Below are positions 1-5,710 of a stretch of 6,028 nt of DNA, piece after piece. The position numbers were made by a program, and so were the translations under genes. The notes beneath the pieces were generated by a model. It saw only the letters and a list, made by a program, of their open reading frames with translations, was not told where the DNA came from and ran no database searches. This DNA is from Halomonas sp. (lineage in GTDB: Bacteria > Pseudomonadota > Gammaproteobacteria > Pseudomonadales > Halomonadaceae): positions 1-6,028 of the forward strand of contig SKHS01000031.1 of NCBI GenBank assembly GCA_007116835.1, written 5' to 3'. Position 1 is the first letter of the stretch; every line of letters starts with the position of its first letter.

Positions 1-158
1 CCCATGGTGTCAAGGTGAATAGCCCAGAAGCCCATTTCAGTCGCTTCCGCAGAGGTGGACGCAAGCGACCAACCGTTCTCTGGATGCTTCCCGAATGTAA
101 GATTCTGGAGGTGATGCTGTATGTAATAGATGGCCGATACTTCATTATCCGCTGCCAT
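1..158 (-). CDS. atpB: ATP synthase Fo subunit a, N-terminal part (cut by window edge)
   Basis: This is the first 52 codons plus two bases of the gene for Fo subunit a, the membrane subunit that forms the proton half-channels next to the c-ring. Translating from the ATG at 158-156 gives MAADNEVSAIYYIQHHLQNL, followed by TFGKHPENGWSLA and then EMGFWAIHLDTMG. The IQHHLxNLTFG and GFWAIHxDT blocks are typical of the gammaproteobacterial AtpB N-terminus. The start is supported by a GAGGAA ribosome site and by its position 9 bases after the atpI stop. The membrane helices and the essential arginine lie outside the window. The gene should be co-transcribed with atpI. It is open at the window edge and shows no internal defect. 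Confidence 0.93.
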   Translation of the reverse strand, partial: MAADNEVSAIYYIQHHLQNLTFGKHPENGWSLASTSAEATEMGFWAIHLDTM

Positions 159-163
159 ACTGC

Positions 164-169
164 TTCCTC
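164..169 (-). promoter_or_regulatory. Ribosome binding site of atpB
   Basis: GAGGAA on the minus strand overlaps the TGA stop of atpI (170-168) and sits 5 bases before the atpB ATG. The overlap suggests that ribosomes finishing atpI help initiate atpB. The site also fixes the atpB start, which is too short in this window to appear as a long reading frame. Confidence 0.75.
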
Positions 170-584
170 AGGTTTTGGGGGTCGACCGCTCGCGTACAAG
201 CCAAGGAGTTAGCCAGTGCATGAGTTGGGCCACCACATAGGCGACAAAGAAAAAAGCTGGGTTTGAAGGAGGCACTAGCACAAACGTCACAACAAAAAGT
301 GCCGCCGTCAAACTAAACTTGCCCATTGCTGCTTGATATAAGTTCAACACATTACGTTGCTGCTGTTTGCTTCGCGGCTGACGCGTCCCACGCCACACGA
401 AATACATAGATGGCAGCAGGCTTATCATACCGCCCATCCAAGCGGATAAAACAGCCTCTTGATCTGCTAACCAAGCCGCGACAAGCATAACAACCATGGT
501 TGTTACTAGCTGGGCCTGAAATAGCCGTTTAAAGTCTAACCGCCGGCGCTGGGTAATCGTCATTCTCTGCATTGGCCCAGCCAT
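168..584 (-). CDS. atpI: ATP synthase subunit I (AtpI)
   Basis: This encodes a small integral membrane protein of 138 residues. It belongs to the AtpI family, which is encoded first in many atp operons and is not a stoichiometric part of the enzyme; it is thought to help c-ring assembly. A basic N-terminus (QRRRLDFKRLF, about residues 12-22) precedes four hydrophobic segments at roughly 23-40, 44-63, 88-105 and 109-130. A basic loop (RGTRQPRSKQQQR) lies between the second and third. AtpI sequences diverge strongly, so the call rests on size, membrane topology and position directly before atpB. The start is uncertain: in-frame ATGs at 584, 572 and 563 are all possible and none has a good Shine-Dalgarno sequence. 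The gene has its own candidate promoter upstream. Confidence 0.88.
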   Translation of the reverse strand: MAGPMQRMTITQRRRLDFKRLFQAQLVTTMVVMLVAAWLADQEAVLSAWMGGMISLLPSMYFVWRGTRQPRSKQQQRNVLNLYQAAMGKFSLTAALFVVTFVLVPPSNPAFFFVAYVVAQLMHWLTPWLVRERSTPKT

Positions 585-683
585 GTTCTACGTTGATTCG
601 CGATGCGAATGTTACGTTTGGCAACAGTAGCGCGATAGTTTCTTTCGTTCACCTACCAAACACCAAAACTTCTCACCGAAATT

Positions 684-730
684 ATCCGCCGAAACTATCT
701 ACCACAACAATTAGACAAACACCGGCGGAT
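684..730. repeat. Inverted repeat in atpI leader
   Basis: The arms ATCCGCCG (684-691) and CGGCGGAT (723-730) are perfectly complementary and are separated by 31 bases. After one mismatch the pairing continues for two more base pairs outward. One arm overlaps the candidate -10 box and the predicted transcription start. It could be an operator for a dimeric regulator or a chance pairing; no regulator is identifiable from the sequence. Confidence 0.4.
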
Positions 731-757
731 TATAGGGAAGCGTTTTAGCACCTTCAA
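729..757 (-). promoter_or_regulatory. Candidate sigma-70 promoter of atpI-atpB
   Basis: A perfect TATAAT -10 box (734-729) lies 17 bases downstream of TTGAAG (757-752), which matches the -35 consensus at four of six positions. Transcription would start near 722, giving a leader of about 140 bases before the atpI ATG. Its location between the parB hairpin and atpI fits an independent start for the ATP synthase operon. Confidence 0.65.
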
Positions 758-809
758 CCGAGACGCGCCGATTTTGCTCGCTTTGATGACTATTTGCGAC
801 CAAAGAGGG

Positions 810-861
810 AAAAAAAAACCGTTTCTTTCGCCATATTTAATAGCCTGCTATTTAATATGGC
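810..861 (-). terminator. Possible terminator after parB
   Basis: On the minus strand an AT-rich hairpin (arms 849-861 and 830-842, one internal mismatch) is followed by a run of nine T (818-810). The parB TAG stop (850-848) lies at the inner end of the first arm. The T-run starts 11 bases beyond the hairpin rather than directly after it, and the stem is AT-rich. It is therefore a weak or atypical rho-independent terminator. Confidence 0.42.
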
Positions 862-1777
862 CCAAGATACCGTCCAACTCTTCCAAACTGGTATAGCGAA
901 TCGTCACCTTACCTTTGCCTTTTTGCCCATGGTCAATGGATACCGGCGCACCTAACAACTCGCCTAACTGCGTTTCGAGTCGGGCCACATCAGGCGTTTT
1001 GGTCGGACGCGCCTTCGTCGTAACAGGTGCTTGATCCGTTTGCGCTCTTTTCACCAGTGCTTCCGTATCACGCACGGTGAGGTCATTGTTGACCACTTCA
1101 TGGGCAACCTGACGCTGCTGGGCGCTATTTAACGACAACAGGGCACGGGCGTGGCCCATGTCCAGGTCGCCGCGCTCCAGCAGCGTTTGTACTTCAGGGT
1201 CTAATGCCAGCAAGCGCAATAAATTGGCGACTTGAGTGCGCGACTTACCGACGGCATCAGCAATTTGCTGCTGGGTCAGCTCAAACTCGCTGCCCAGGCG
1301 TTTCAACGCCAGTGCTTCTTCAATGGCATTGAGATTTTCGCGCTGAATGTTTTCAATCAGTGCTAATGCAAGCGCGACTTCGTCACTAACATCGCGAATA
1401 ACCGCAGGAATAACGTCTAATTCTGCTAACTGTGCAGCGCGCCAGCGCCGTTCACCGGCGATAATTTCATAGCGATTTTCACCCACCGGGCGAACCACGA
1501 TAGGCTGCATTACCCCTTGGGCACGAATAGAGTCGGCAAGCTCTTCTAAGGCTTCGGGCTGAATGTCTCGGCGCGGCTGATATTTACCGCGCGTGAGCTG
1601 GCCCAGCGGCAAGCGTTCTAGTCGATCAGCCACTACTTCCGTTTGGGCATCAGGCAATAGCGGCGAGTCTGCACTATCAAGCGTGACCCCACCCGTTATA
1701 TCTAAACTGTCACGACGACGGGCGCCCGCACCAATCAGGGCATCCAGGCCACGTCCTAGCGCGCGTTTACGCGTCAT
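848..1777 (-). CDS. parB: Chromosome-partitioning protein ParB
   Basis: This encodes the ParB CTPase clamp, which loads at parS sites, spreads on origin-proximal DNA and stimulates ParA to segregate sister origins. The protein has 309 residues, normal for chromosomal ParB. The N-terminal ParA-contact motif is RKRALGRGLDALIG (3-16). The ParB/Srx CTP-binding domain follows, with QPRR (67-70), GERRWRAA (108-115) and ENIQRENLN (142-150). A helix-turn-helix for parS spans about 167-190, with GHARALL at 208-214. After a Thr/Lys/Pro-rich linker (about 246-262) comes the C-terminal dimerisation domain (about 266-309). The ATG start has a GAGGGGAAG ribosome site (1789-1781) and lies 22 bases after parA. 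No key motif is missing. A chromosomal rather than plasmid origin is inferred from the neighbours. Confidence 0.97.
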   Translation of the reverse strand: MTRKRALGRGLDALIGAGARRRDSLDITGGVTLDSADSPLLPDAQTEVVADRLERLPLGQLTRGKYQPRRDIQPEALEELADSIRAQGVMQPIVVRPVGENRYEIIAGERRWRAAQLAELDVIPAVIRDVSDEVALALALIENIQRENLNAIEEALALKRLGSEFELTQQQIADAVGKSRTQVANLLRLLALDPEVQTLLERGDLDMGHARALLSLNSAQQRQVAHEVVNNDLTVRDTEALVKRAQTDQAPVTTKARPTKTPDVARLETQLGELLGAPVSIDHGQKGKGKVTIRYTSLEELDGILGHIK

Positions 1778-1799
1778 TCGCTTCCCCTCGTACTTTACG

Positions 1800-2567
1800 T
1801 TATAGCGATAGCCGCCGAATCATCTCTTTTGCCAGCACACGATAGGCTTGGCTACCCCGCGAAAAACGAGCGTATTGGGTCACCGGTAGGCCATGGCTTG
1901 GCGCTTCAGCAACTTTAACATTGCGCGGAATGGTTGTTTTTAGCAGTGCATCGCCAAAGAAGTCTCTTAACTGTTTGTCGACTTCTCGCGTCAAACTGGT
2001 GCGTTTATCGTACATGGTACGCAGAATGCCTGAAACGGCTAGCTCTGGGTTGACGCTCTGCTTGATCTGCTCAACGGTGTCTAACAGCGCCGAGAGCCCT
2101 TCTAGGGCATAGAACTCGCACTGTAGTGGGATTAGTACCCCATGAGCAGCGGTTAACGCATTAACTGTCAGCATATTAAGCGAAGGCGGGCAGTCAATCA
2201 GTACGACATCATAGTCATCCGCGACGGTTTGCAGTGCCAACGACAAACGGCTTTGCCGTTGGTCGCTATCAAGCAGCTCTACTTCTGCAGCGGTCAGGTC
2301 ACCATTGCCTGGCAAAACATCATAGTGTACCGGCAGCCCACGAATAATAGCGTCATTTGCTGTGGTATCGCCCAACAACACGTCTAGCACGCTCTTATCA
2401 AGTGCGTACTTATCGATACCACTGCCCATACTGGCGTGGCCCTGGGGATCTAGATCGACCAAGAGTACGCGGCGATCCAGCGCTGCCAAACTAGCGGCAA
2501 GGTTAACGGCTGAAGTGGATTTGCCCACGCCGCCTTTTTGGTTGGTCAGGGCAATGATCTGGCTCAC
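1800..2567 (-). CDS. parA: Chromosome-partitioning ATPase ParA (Soj)
   Basis: This encodes a 255-residue ParA/Soj-type ATPase that binds the nucleoid as an ATP dimer and moves ParB-bound origins apart. The deviant Walker A motif KGGVGKST is at 11-18, with the signature lysine K11. Walker A' is LLVDLDPQGHAS (35-46) and Walker B is VVLIDCPPSLN (121-131). There is no N-terminal DNA-binding extension, which fits the short chromosomal class rather than plasmid P1-type ParA. The start is GTG (2567-2565), sharing its first base with the rsmG TAG stop. The next in-frame methionine is M47, beyond Walker A, so the GTG start is well supported. It is translationally coupled to rsmG and followed by its partner parB. 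Confidence 0.97.
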   Translation of the reverse strand: MSQIIALTNQKGGVGKSTSAVNLAASLAALDRRVLLVDLDPQGHASMGSGIDKYALDKSVLDVLLGDTTANDAIIRGLPVHYDVLPGNGDLTAAEVELLDSDQRQSRLSLALQTVADDYDVVLIDCPPSLNMLTVNALTAAHGVLIPLQCEFYALEGLSALLDTVEQIKQSVNPELAVSGILRTMYDKRTSLTREVDKQLRDFFGDALLKTTIPRNVKVAEAPSHGLPVTQYARFSRGSQAYRVLAKEMIRRLSL

Positions 2568-3232
2568 TACTCAACTCCTTTTGGGGTCAGAATCAACAGC
2601 TGCCGCTCGGCCGTTTCAAAGGGGACGCTTAATAAAAGTCGTGACTGTAGTTCAGCGTAGGCAGGCAACTCTCGCAGCTCATCATCAGCACTTGGCCCTT
2701 TCATAGCAAGCCACTGCCCATGCGCAGCAGGTAACGTCTGGGTCAAGGTGACAAAGTCTACCAAGCTGGCAAACGCTCGGGAAATCACCTGATCAAAGGC
2801 CTGCCCGCTAAATTGTTCAACGCGTGCCTGGGTGGGCGTGACGTTATTTAGCGCTAACTCCATGACTGCTTGGCGCTGAAAGCGCACTTTTTTGCCATTG
2901 CTATCCAACAACGTTACCTGGAGCTCAGGCTTTAAAATGGCAAGCACAAGGCCAGGCAAGCCTGGCCCGGCCCCTACGTCTAGTAGCCGCGGGCCATGTA
3001 CATAGGGTGCGACCGCAGCGCTATCAAGTATGTGCCGAGATACCATATCTTCAACATTACGCACAGCAGTGAGGTTATAAGCACGGTTCCACTTGTGCAA
3101 CAGAGCAAGTAACCCTAGCAGCTGTTCACGTTGAACGGGGTTAATCGTCAACTTCAGCGCTGCAAGTCCTTCATCTAAACGGGTGGCAACCACGCTGGGT
3201 AGCGTGTTAATCAACGGCTGCAATTGACTCAT
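2567..3232 (-). CDS. rsmG: 16S rRNA (guanine-527-N7)-methyltransferase RsmG (GidB)
   Basis: This encodes the SAM-dependent enzyme that methylates N7 of G527 in the 530 loop of 16S rRNA; in other bacteria its loss gives low-level streptomycin resistance. The 221-residue product is slightly longer than the roughly 207-residue E. coli protein. Family motifs are NRAYNLTAVRN (49-59), RHILDS (66-71), the SAM-binding loop DVGAGPGLPG (85-94) and LLDSNGKKVRFQ (108-119), followed by ISRAFASL. The ATG (3232-3230) overlaps the mnmG TGA in an ATGA arrangement, with GAGGTG (3246-3241) as its ribosome site inside mnmG. Pairing with mnmG is conserved across bacteria, hence the old names gidA/gidB. I see no truncation. 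Confidence 0.97.
   Translation of the reverse strand: MSQLQPLINTLPSVVATRLDEGLAALKLTINPVQREQLLGLLALLHKWNRAYNLTAVRNVEDMVSRHILDSAAVAPYVHGPRLLDVGAGPGLPGLVLAILKPELQVTLLDSNGKKVRFQRQAVMELALNNVTPTQARVEQFSGQAFDQVISRAFASLVDFVTLTQTLPAAHGQWLAMKGPSADDELRELPAYAELQSRLLLSVPFETAERQLLILTPKGVE
2575..2580 (-). promoter_or_regulatory. Ribosome binding site fixing the parA GTG start
   Basis: AAGGAG on the minus strand lies inside the last codons of rsmG, 7 bases before the GTG. This strong Shine-Dalgarno match at ideal spacing compensates for the non-ATG start. Confidence 0.8.
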
Positions 3233-5133
3233 CCGTTAACCACCTCGGTAGCGCTGATTAAGCGGCGCTTTTTTAAATGAATCAGTAAAATAGAAACCGC
3301 TGCAGGCGTCACACCGGAAATTCTGGCCGCTTGAGCGAGGGTTTCAGGACGGGTTTCGCTAAGCTTTTGACGGATCTCATTGGATAACCCCTCAACCCGC
3401 TGATAGTCCAGTTCAGCAGGCAGCGGGGTGGCTTCATGGCGCTTTAGCTTATCGATCTCGTCCTGCTGACGATCAATATATCCCTGATATTTCGCTTGAA
3501 TTTGTACCTGTTCGGCAACAGCGTCGTCGTCAACATCATTGTTTTCCATGCCGGGCAGCGACGTGATATCGGCATAGGTCAGCTCTGGGCGTTTCAACAA
3601 ATCGCTTAAGCAATACTCTCGGGGCAGCGGTCGACCGGTTTTTTCAGCAATTTTAGCCGCCGCAGGCGTGTTGGGCTGCACCCAAACGGTTGCCAAACGT
3701 GCGGCTTCACGCTCGATGGCTTCGCGTTTATGGCTAAATGCCGACCAGCGATTGTCGTCCACCAGCCCTAGCTCTCGACCTTTTTCCGTCAGGCGTAAAT
3801 CGGCGTTGTCTTCACGCAGCAAAAGCCGGTACTCCGCACGCGAAGTAAACATGCGGTAGGGCTCTTTAGTGCCCATGGTGATTAGGTCGTCAACCAATAC
3901 ACCAAGGTAAGCTTCATCACGGCGGGGGTACCAAGCTTCTAGCTGCTTTGCGCGACGAGCGGCATTCAAACCGGCGAGAAGCCCCTGGGCACCCGCTTCT
4001 TCGTAGCCGGTGGTGCCGTTAATTTGCCCGGCGAAAAACAGGTTGTGGATAAATTTGGTTTCCAGCGAGTGTTTTAAATCTCGTGGATCAAAAAAGTCGT
4101 ACTCAATGGCATAACCAGGGCGGGTGATATGCGCGTTCTCAAGCCCTTTAATTGAGCGAACTACCTGTAGCTGGACATCAAAAGGCAGCGACGTCGAAAT
4201 TCCGTTGGGGTACAGCTCATGGGTATCGAGCCCTTCTGGTTCAATAAAAATCTGATGGCTCGATTTATCGGCAAAGCGGTGAACTTTATCTTCAATCGAT
4301 GGGCAGTAGCGCGGACCAACGCCTTCAATAACACCGGAATACATGGGCGAACGATCTAAGTTCGCCATGATGATTTCGTGGGTACGCTCGTTGGTGTGCG
4401 CAATATGGCAACTCACCTGCTGAGGATGCGTATCCCGTGAACCAAGATATGACATGACCGGCGTTGGCGTATCGCCCGGTTGCTCTTCCAACGTTGCAAA
4501 ATCAACCGTTTTGGCATCAATGCGCGGGGGCGTGCCGGTTTTTAACCGGTCAACGTGAAATGGTAGCGCACGCAGCCGCTCTGCTAACGCATTTGAAGGG
4601 GGATCACCGGCACGGCCACCACGGCTTTGATCCAATCCAATATGGATAACCCCACCTAAAAAAGTACCTGTGGACAACACCACAGCGTCCGCATGAAAGC
4701 GAATACCGGTTTCCGTTACAACACCGCGAACAGTGTCGTTATCCACAATCAGGTCACCTGCCGCTTGCTGAAAAATCGTCAAATTCGGCTGATTTTCCAA
4801 CATACCGCGAATGGCGGCTTTGTAACGAATGCGGTCGGCCTGAGCACGTGTGGCACGAACCGCTGGGCCTTTGCGTGCGTTGAGCACACGAAATTGGATG
4901 CCGCCTAAGTCCGTGGCTAGCCCCATTGCACCACCAAGTGCATCAATTTCTTTCACCAAGTGGCTTTTGCCGATCCCACCAATCGCTGGATTACACGACA
5001 TTTGGCCGAGTGTTTCGATGTTGTGGGTCAATAACAGGGTTTGACAGCCCATACGAGCAGAGGCCAATGCGGCTTCGGTTCCCGCATGGCCACCGCCGAT
5101 GACAATAACGTCAAAGCGGTCGGGATAGTTCAA
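3229..5133 (-). CDS. mnmG: tRNA uridine-34 carboxymethylaminomethyl enzyme MnmG (GidA)
   Basis: This encodes the FAD-dependent subunit that, with the GTPase MnmE and methylene-tetrahydrofolate, installs the (carboxymethyl)aminomethyl group at C5 of wobble uridine 34 in certain tRNAs. The 634 residues compare with 629 in E. coli. The FAD dinucleotide-binding motif GGGHAG is at 13-18 and SCNPAIGGIGK at 46-56. The first family signature, GPRYCPSIEDK, carries Cys277. The second, FFAGQINGTTGYEEAGAQG, is at 366-384. The C-terminal MnmE/tRNA-binding helical region ends in a basic stretch (LKKRRLI). The start is TTG (5133-5131); the next in-frame Met is residue 28, beyond the FAD motif, so TTG is well supported. 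A GAGGTG ribosome site lies at 5143-5138. The gene heads a coupled mnmG-rsmG-parA-parB unit. Its partner mnmE is not in the window. Confidence 0.98.
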   Translation of the reverse strand: MNYPDRFDVIVIGGGHAGTEAALASARMGCQTLLLTHNIETLGQMSCNPAIGGIGKSHLVKEIDALGGAMGLATDLGGIQFRVLNARKGPAVRATRAQADRIRYKAAIRGMLENQPNLTIFQQAAGDLIVDNDTVRGVVTETGIRFHADAVVLSTGTFLGGVIHIGLDQSRGGRAGDPPSNALAERLRALPFHVDRLKTGTPPRIDAKTVDFATLEEQPGDTPTPVMSYLGSRDTHPQQVSCHIAHTNERTHEIIMANLDRSPMYSGVIEGVGPRYCPSIEDKVHRFADKSSHQIFIEPEGLDTHELYPNGISTSLPFDVQLQVVRSIKGLENAHITRPGYAIEYDFFDPRDLKHSLETKFIHNLFFAGQINGTTGYEEAGAQGLLAGLNAARRAKQLEAWYPRRDEAYLGVLVDDLITMGTKEPYRMFTSRAEYRLLLREDNADLRLTEKGRELGLVDDNRWSAFSHKREAIEREAARLATVWVQPNTPAAAKIAEKTGRPLPREYCLSDLLKRPELTYADITSLPGMENNDVDDDAVAEQVQIQAKYQGYIDRQQDEIDKLKRHEATPLPAELDYQRVEGLSNEIRQKLSETRPETLAQAARISGVTPAAVSILLIHLKKRRLISATEVVNG

Positions 5134-5173
5134 GAGACACCTCGTCTTGCGCCTTTTGGCACGGATTGTGAGT

Positions 5174-5189
5174 CAGTGCATCGGCACTG
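5174..5189 (-). other. Short hairpin in mnmG leader
   Basis: The transcript would contain CAGTGC, a CGAT loop, then GCACTG, a perfect 6-bp stem with a four-base loop. It lies about 40 bases before the mnmG TTG, between the predicted transcription start and the ribosome site. No T-run follows, so it is not a terminator. Any role in translation or mRNA stability is unproven. Confidence 0.4.
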
Positions 5190-5205
5190 GTTTCGTAAGC
5201 GGGCC

Positions 5206-5234
5206 AGTATAAACCTCCTGTGGGTAACCGTCAG
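5206..5234 (-). promoter_or_regulatory. Candidate sigma-70 promoter of mnmG operon
   Basis: TATACT (5211-5206, five of six consensus positions) lies 17 bases downstream of CTGACG (5234-5229, four of six). Transcription would begin near 5199, giving a leader of about 65 bases before the TTG start. A DnaA-box-like 9-mer (5227-5219) sits in the spacer and a consensus-matching one (5237-5245) directly abuts the -35 side, so DnaA binding would be expected to affect this promoter. Confidence 0.55.
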
Positions 5235-5236
5235 GT

Positions 5237-5245
5237 TTTTCCACA
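5237..5245 (+). promoter_or_regulatory. DnaA box TTTTCCACA
   Basis: This 9-mer fully matches TTWTNCACA. It lies two bases upstream of the -35 hexamer of the candidate mnmG promoter and 25 bases from the main AT-rich segment. Confidence 0.6.
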
Positions 5246-5270
5246 CCCCAAACGATCTCTCAGTGATCTT

Positions 5271-5310
5271 GTTACTCATTATTAATAACAAAATAAATAT
5301 ATATAAGAGA
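5271..5310. other. AT-rich segment, possible DNA unwinding element
   Basis: Only 6 of these 40 bases are G or C, and the core (about 5289-5304) is almost purely A and T. It lies between DnaA-box groups (5219-5245 and 5337-5375). A second AT-rich segment at about 5356-5400 is an alternative. Which of the two would open cannot be decided from sequence. Confidence 0.5.
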
Positions 5311-5336
5311 AGTTCTATTGATGTTGTTACTACTAG

Positions 5337-5375
5337 TGTGGACAAATTCTGTTGATAACTAATAAAAGTGTAAAA
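5337..5375 (-). promoter_or_regulatory. Cluster of three near-consensus DnaA boxes
   Basis: Three same-strand 9-mers lie close together on the minus strand: TTGTCCACA (5345-5337), TTATCAACA (5358-5350) and TTTTACACT (5375-5367). Each differs from TTWTNCACA at one position. Their starts are 13 and 17 bases apart. The even orientation next to AT-rich DNA resembles the arrays on which DnaA oligomerises, though individual sites are weak. Confidence 0.42.
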
Positions 5376-5432
5376 ATTTCAAATTGTTAGACTGTTAGCT
5401 TTTGCATTGTTTAAGGGCGGACTGCCTGCGTA

Positions 5433-5507
5433 GAAGCGGTGTTTGGCCTGTGGATGAAAGTAGTGTTTATCCACAGGCCAAGATAGCGACGTGTTATCCA
5501 CCGCTTC
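5433..5507. repeat. Nested inverted repeat carrying opposed DnaA boxes
   Basis: The inner arms TTGGCCTGTGGAT (5443-5455) and ATCCACAGGCCAA (5469-5481) are perfect 13-bp complements around a 13-base spacer. The outer arms GAAGCGGTG (5433-5441) and CACCGCTTC (5499-5507) are perfect 9-bp complements. The inner arms contain the perfect DnaA box TTATCCACA (5467-5475, plus) and the near-match TCATCCACA (5457-5449, minus). A further near-match, TTATCCACC, at 5494-5502 runs into the outer right arm. No T-run follows, so terminator use is unlikely. Confidence 0.7.
5467..5475 (+). promoter_or_regulatory. DnaA box TTATCCACA (perfect)
   Basis: This is the canonical high-affinity DnaA 9-mer, inside the right inner arm of the inverted repeat. 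It is the strongest single piece of origin evidence in the gap. Confidence 0.75.
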
Positions 5508-5606
5508 ATACCGAGTTTGTTACCGCACCTGTGAACATCTGTAGGGAAGGTCAATGAAAGCAACTCATCGCGCTCATGGTAGGGGCTACAGAGCAGCGTA
5601 AGGCAA

Positions 5607-5615
5607 TGTGAAAAA
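5607..5615 (-). promoter_or_regulatory. DnaA box TTTTTCACA
   Basis: This 9-mer matches TTWTNCACA on the minus strand, and 5 bases away is GTATCCACA on the plus strand (5620-5628, one mismatch). Part of the match comes from a poly-A run, so chance is more likely than for the box at 5467. Confidence 0.4.
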
Positions 5616-5631
5616 AATAGTATCCACAGGC

Positions 5632-5664
5632 AAAAAAAATGGCCTATCGCAATGACAGGCCATT
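5632..5664 (-). terminator. Rho-independent terminator of the ABC transporter gene
   Basis: On the minus strand AATGGCCT (5664-5657), an 11-base loop and AGGCCATT (5645-5638) form a perfect 8-bp stem. It runs directly into eight consecutive T (5639-5632). It lies about 46 bases after the transporter stop codon, insulating the origin-like region and mnmG from upstream transcription. Confidence 0.88.
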
Positions 5665-5710
5665 AAATAAGCTAAAAATAGAGGCAAATAGTGGTTTTTG
5701 AGTGCCTATA

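Larger units (their letters stand above)
585..847. other. parB-atpI intergenic region
   Basis: I see no convincing gene in these 263 bases. The region holds the hairpin and T-tract after parB, a candidate promoter for the atp genes, and an 8-bp inverted repeat around the predicted transcription start. It probably separates the mnmG-parB transcription unit from the atp operon. Confidence 0.6.
5134..5710. other. Candidate chromosomal replication origin (oriC), no gene seen
   Basis: This 577-bp gene-free stretch lies upstream of mnmG, the position oriC occupies in E. coli and Vibrio. I count three 9-mers matching TTWTNCACA (5237-5245 plus, 5467-5475 plus, 5607-5615 minus). Seven more differ at one position: 5219-5227, 5337-5345, 5350-5358, 5367-5375 and 5449-5457 on the minus strand, and 5494-5502 and 5620-5628 on the plus strand. 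Two AT-rich segments (about 5271-5310 and 5356-5400) could unwind. An inverted repeat pairs two opposed boxes. The flanking parA/parB genes are normally origin-proximal. Only two GATC sites are present (5254, 5265), so it is unlike the GATC-dense E. coli origin. Origin function is inferred; dnaA is not in the window. Confidence 0.68.

Noticed and set aside
15..212. 65-residue plus-strand reading frame
   Set aside because: It is antisense to the atpB start and atpI end; the minus-strand reading gives recognisable AtpB sequence.
4548..4567. parS-like half-site ACGTGAAA
   Set aside because: Only one half of the palindrome is present; about 10 of 16 positions match, and it lies in conserved mnmG coding sequence.
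5130..5345. 71-residue minus-strand reading frame overlapping the mnmG start, with a hydrophobic N-terminus
   Set aside because: Its hydrophobic part comes from translating the AT-rich origin-like DNA, its tail reads through the mnmG leader and ribosome site, and it resembles no family I know. Most likely chance.
5041..5355. 104-residue plus-strand reading frame
   Set aside because: It is antisense to the mnmG 5' end and the candidate origin, with no family resemblance or ribosome site.
5530..5538. DnaA-like 9-mer ATGTTCACA on the minus strand
   Set aside because: Two mismatches to TTWTNCACA, one of them in the first, well-conserved position.
5554..5601. 15-codon plus-strand frame preceded by GGGAAGG
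   Set aside because: It is too short to judge, has no promoter or downstream gene on that strand, and lies within the origin-like gap.
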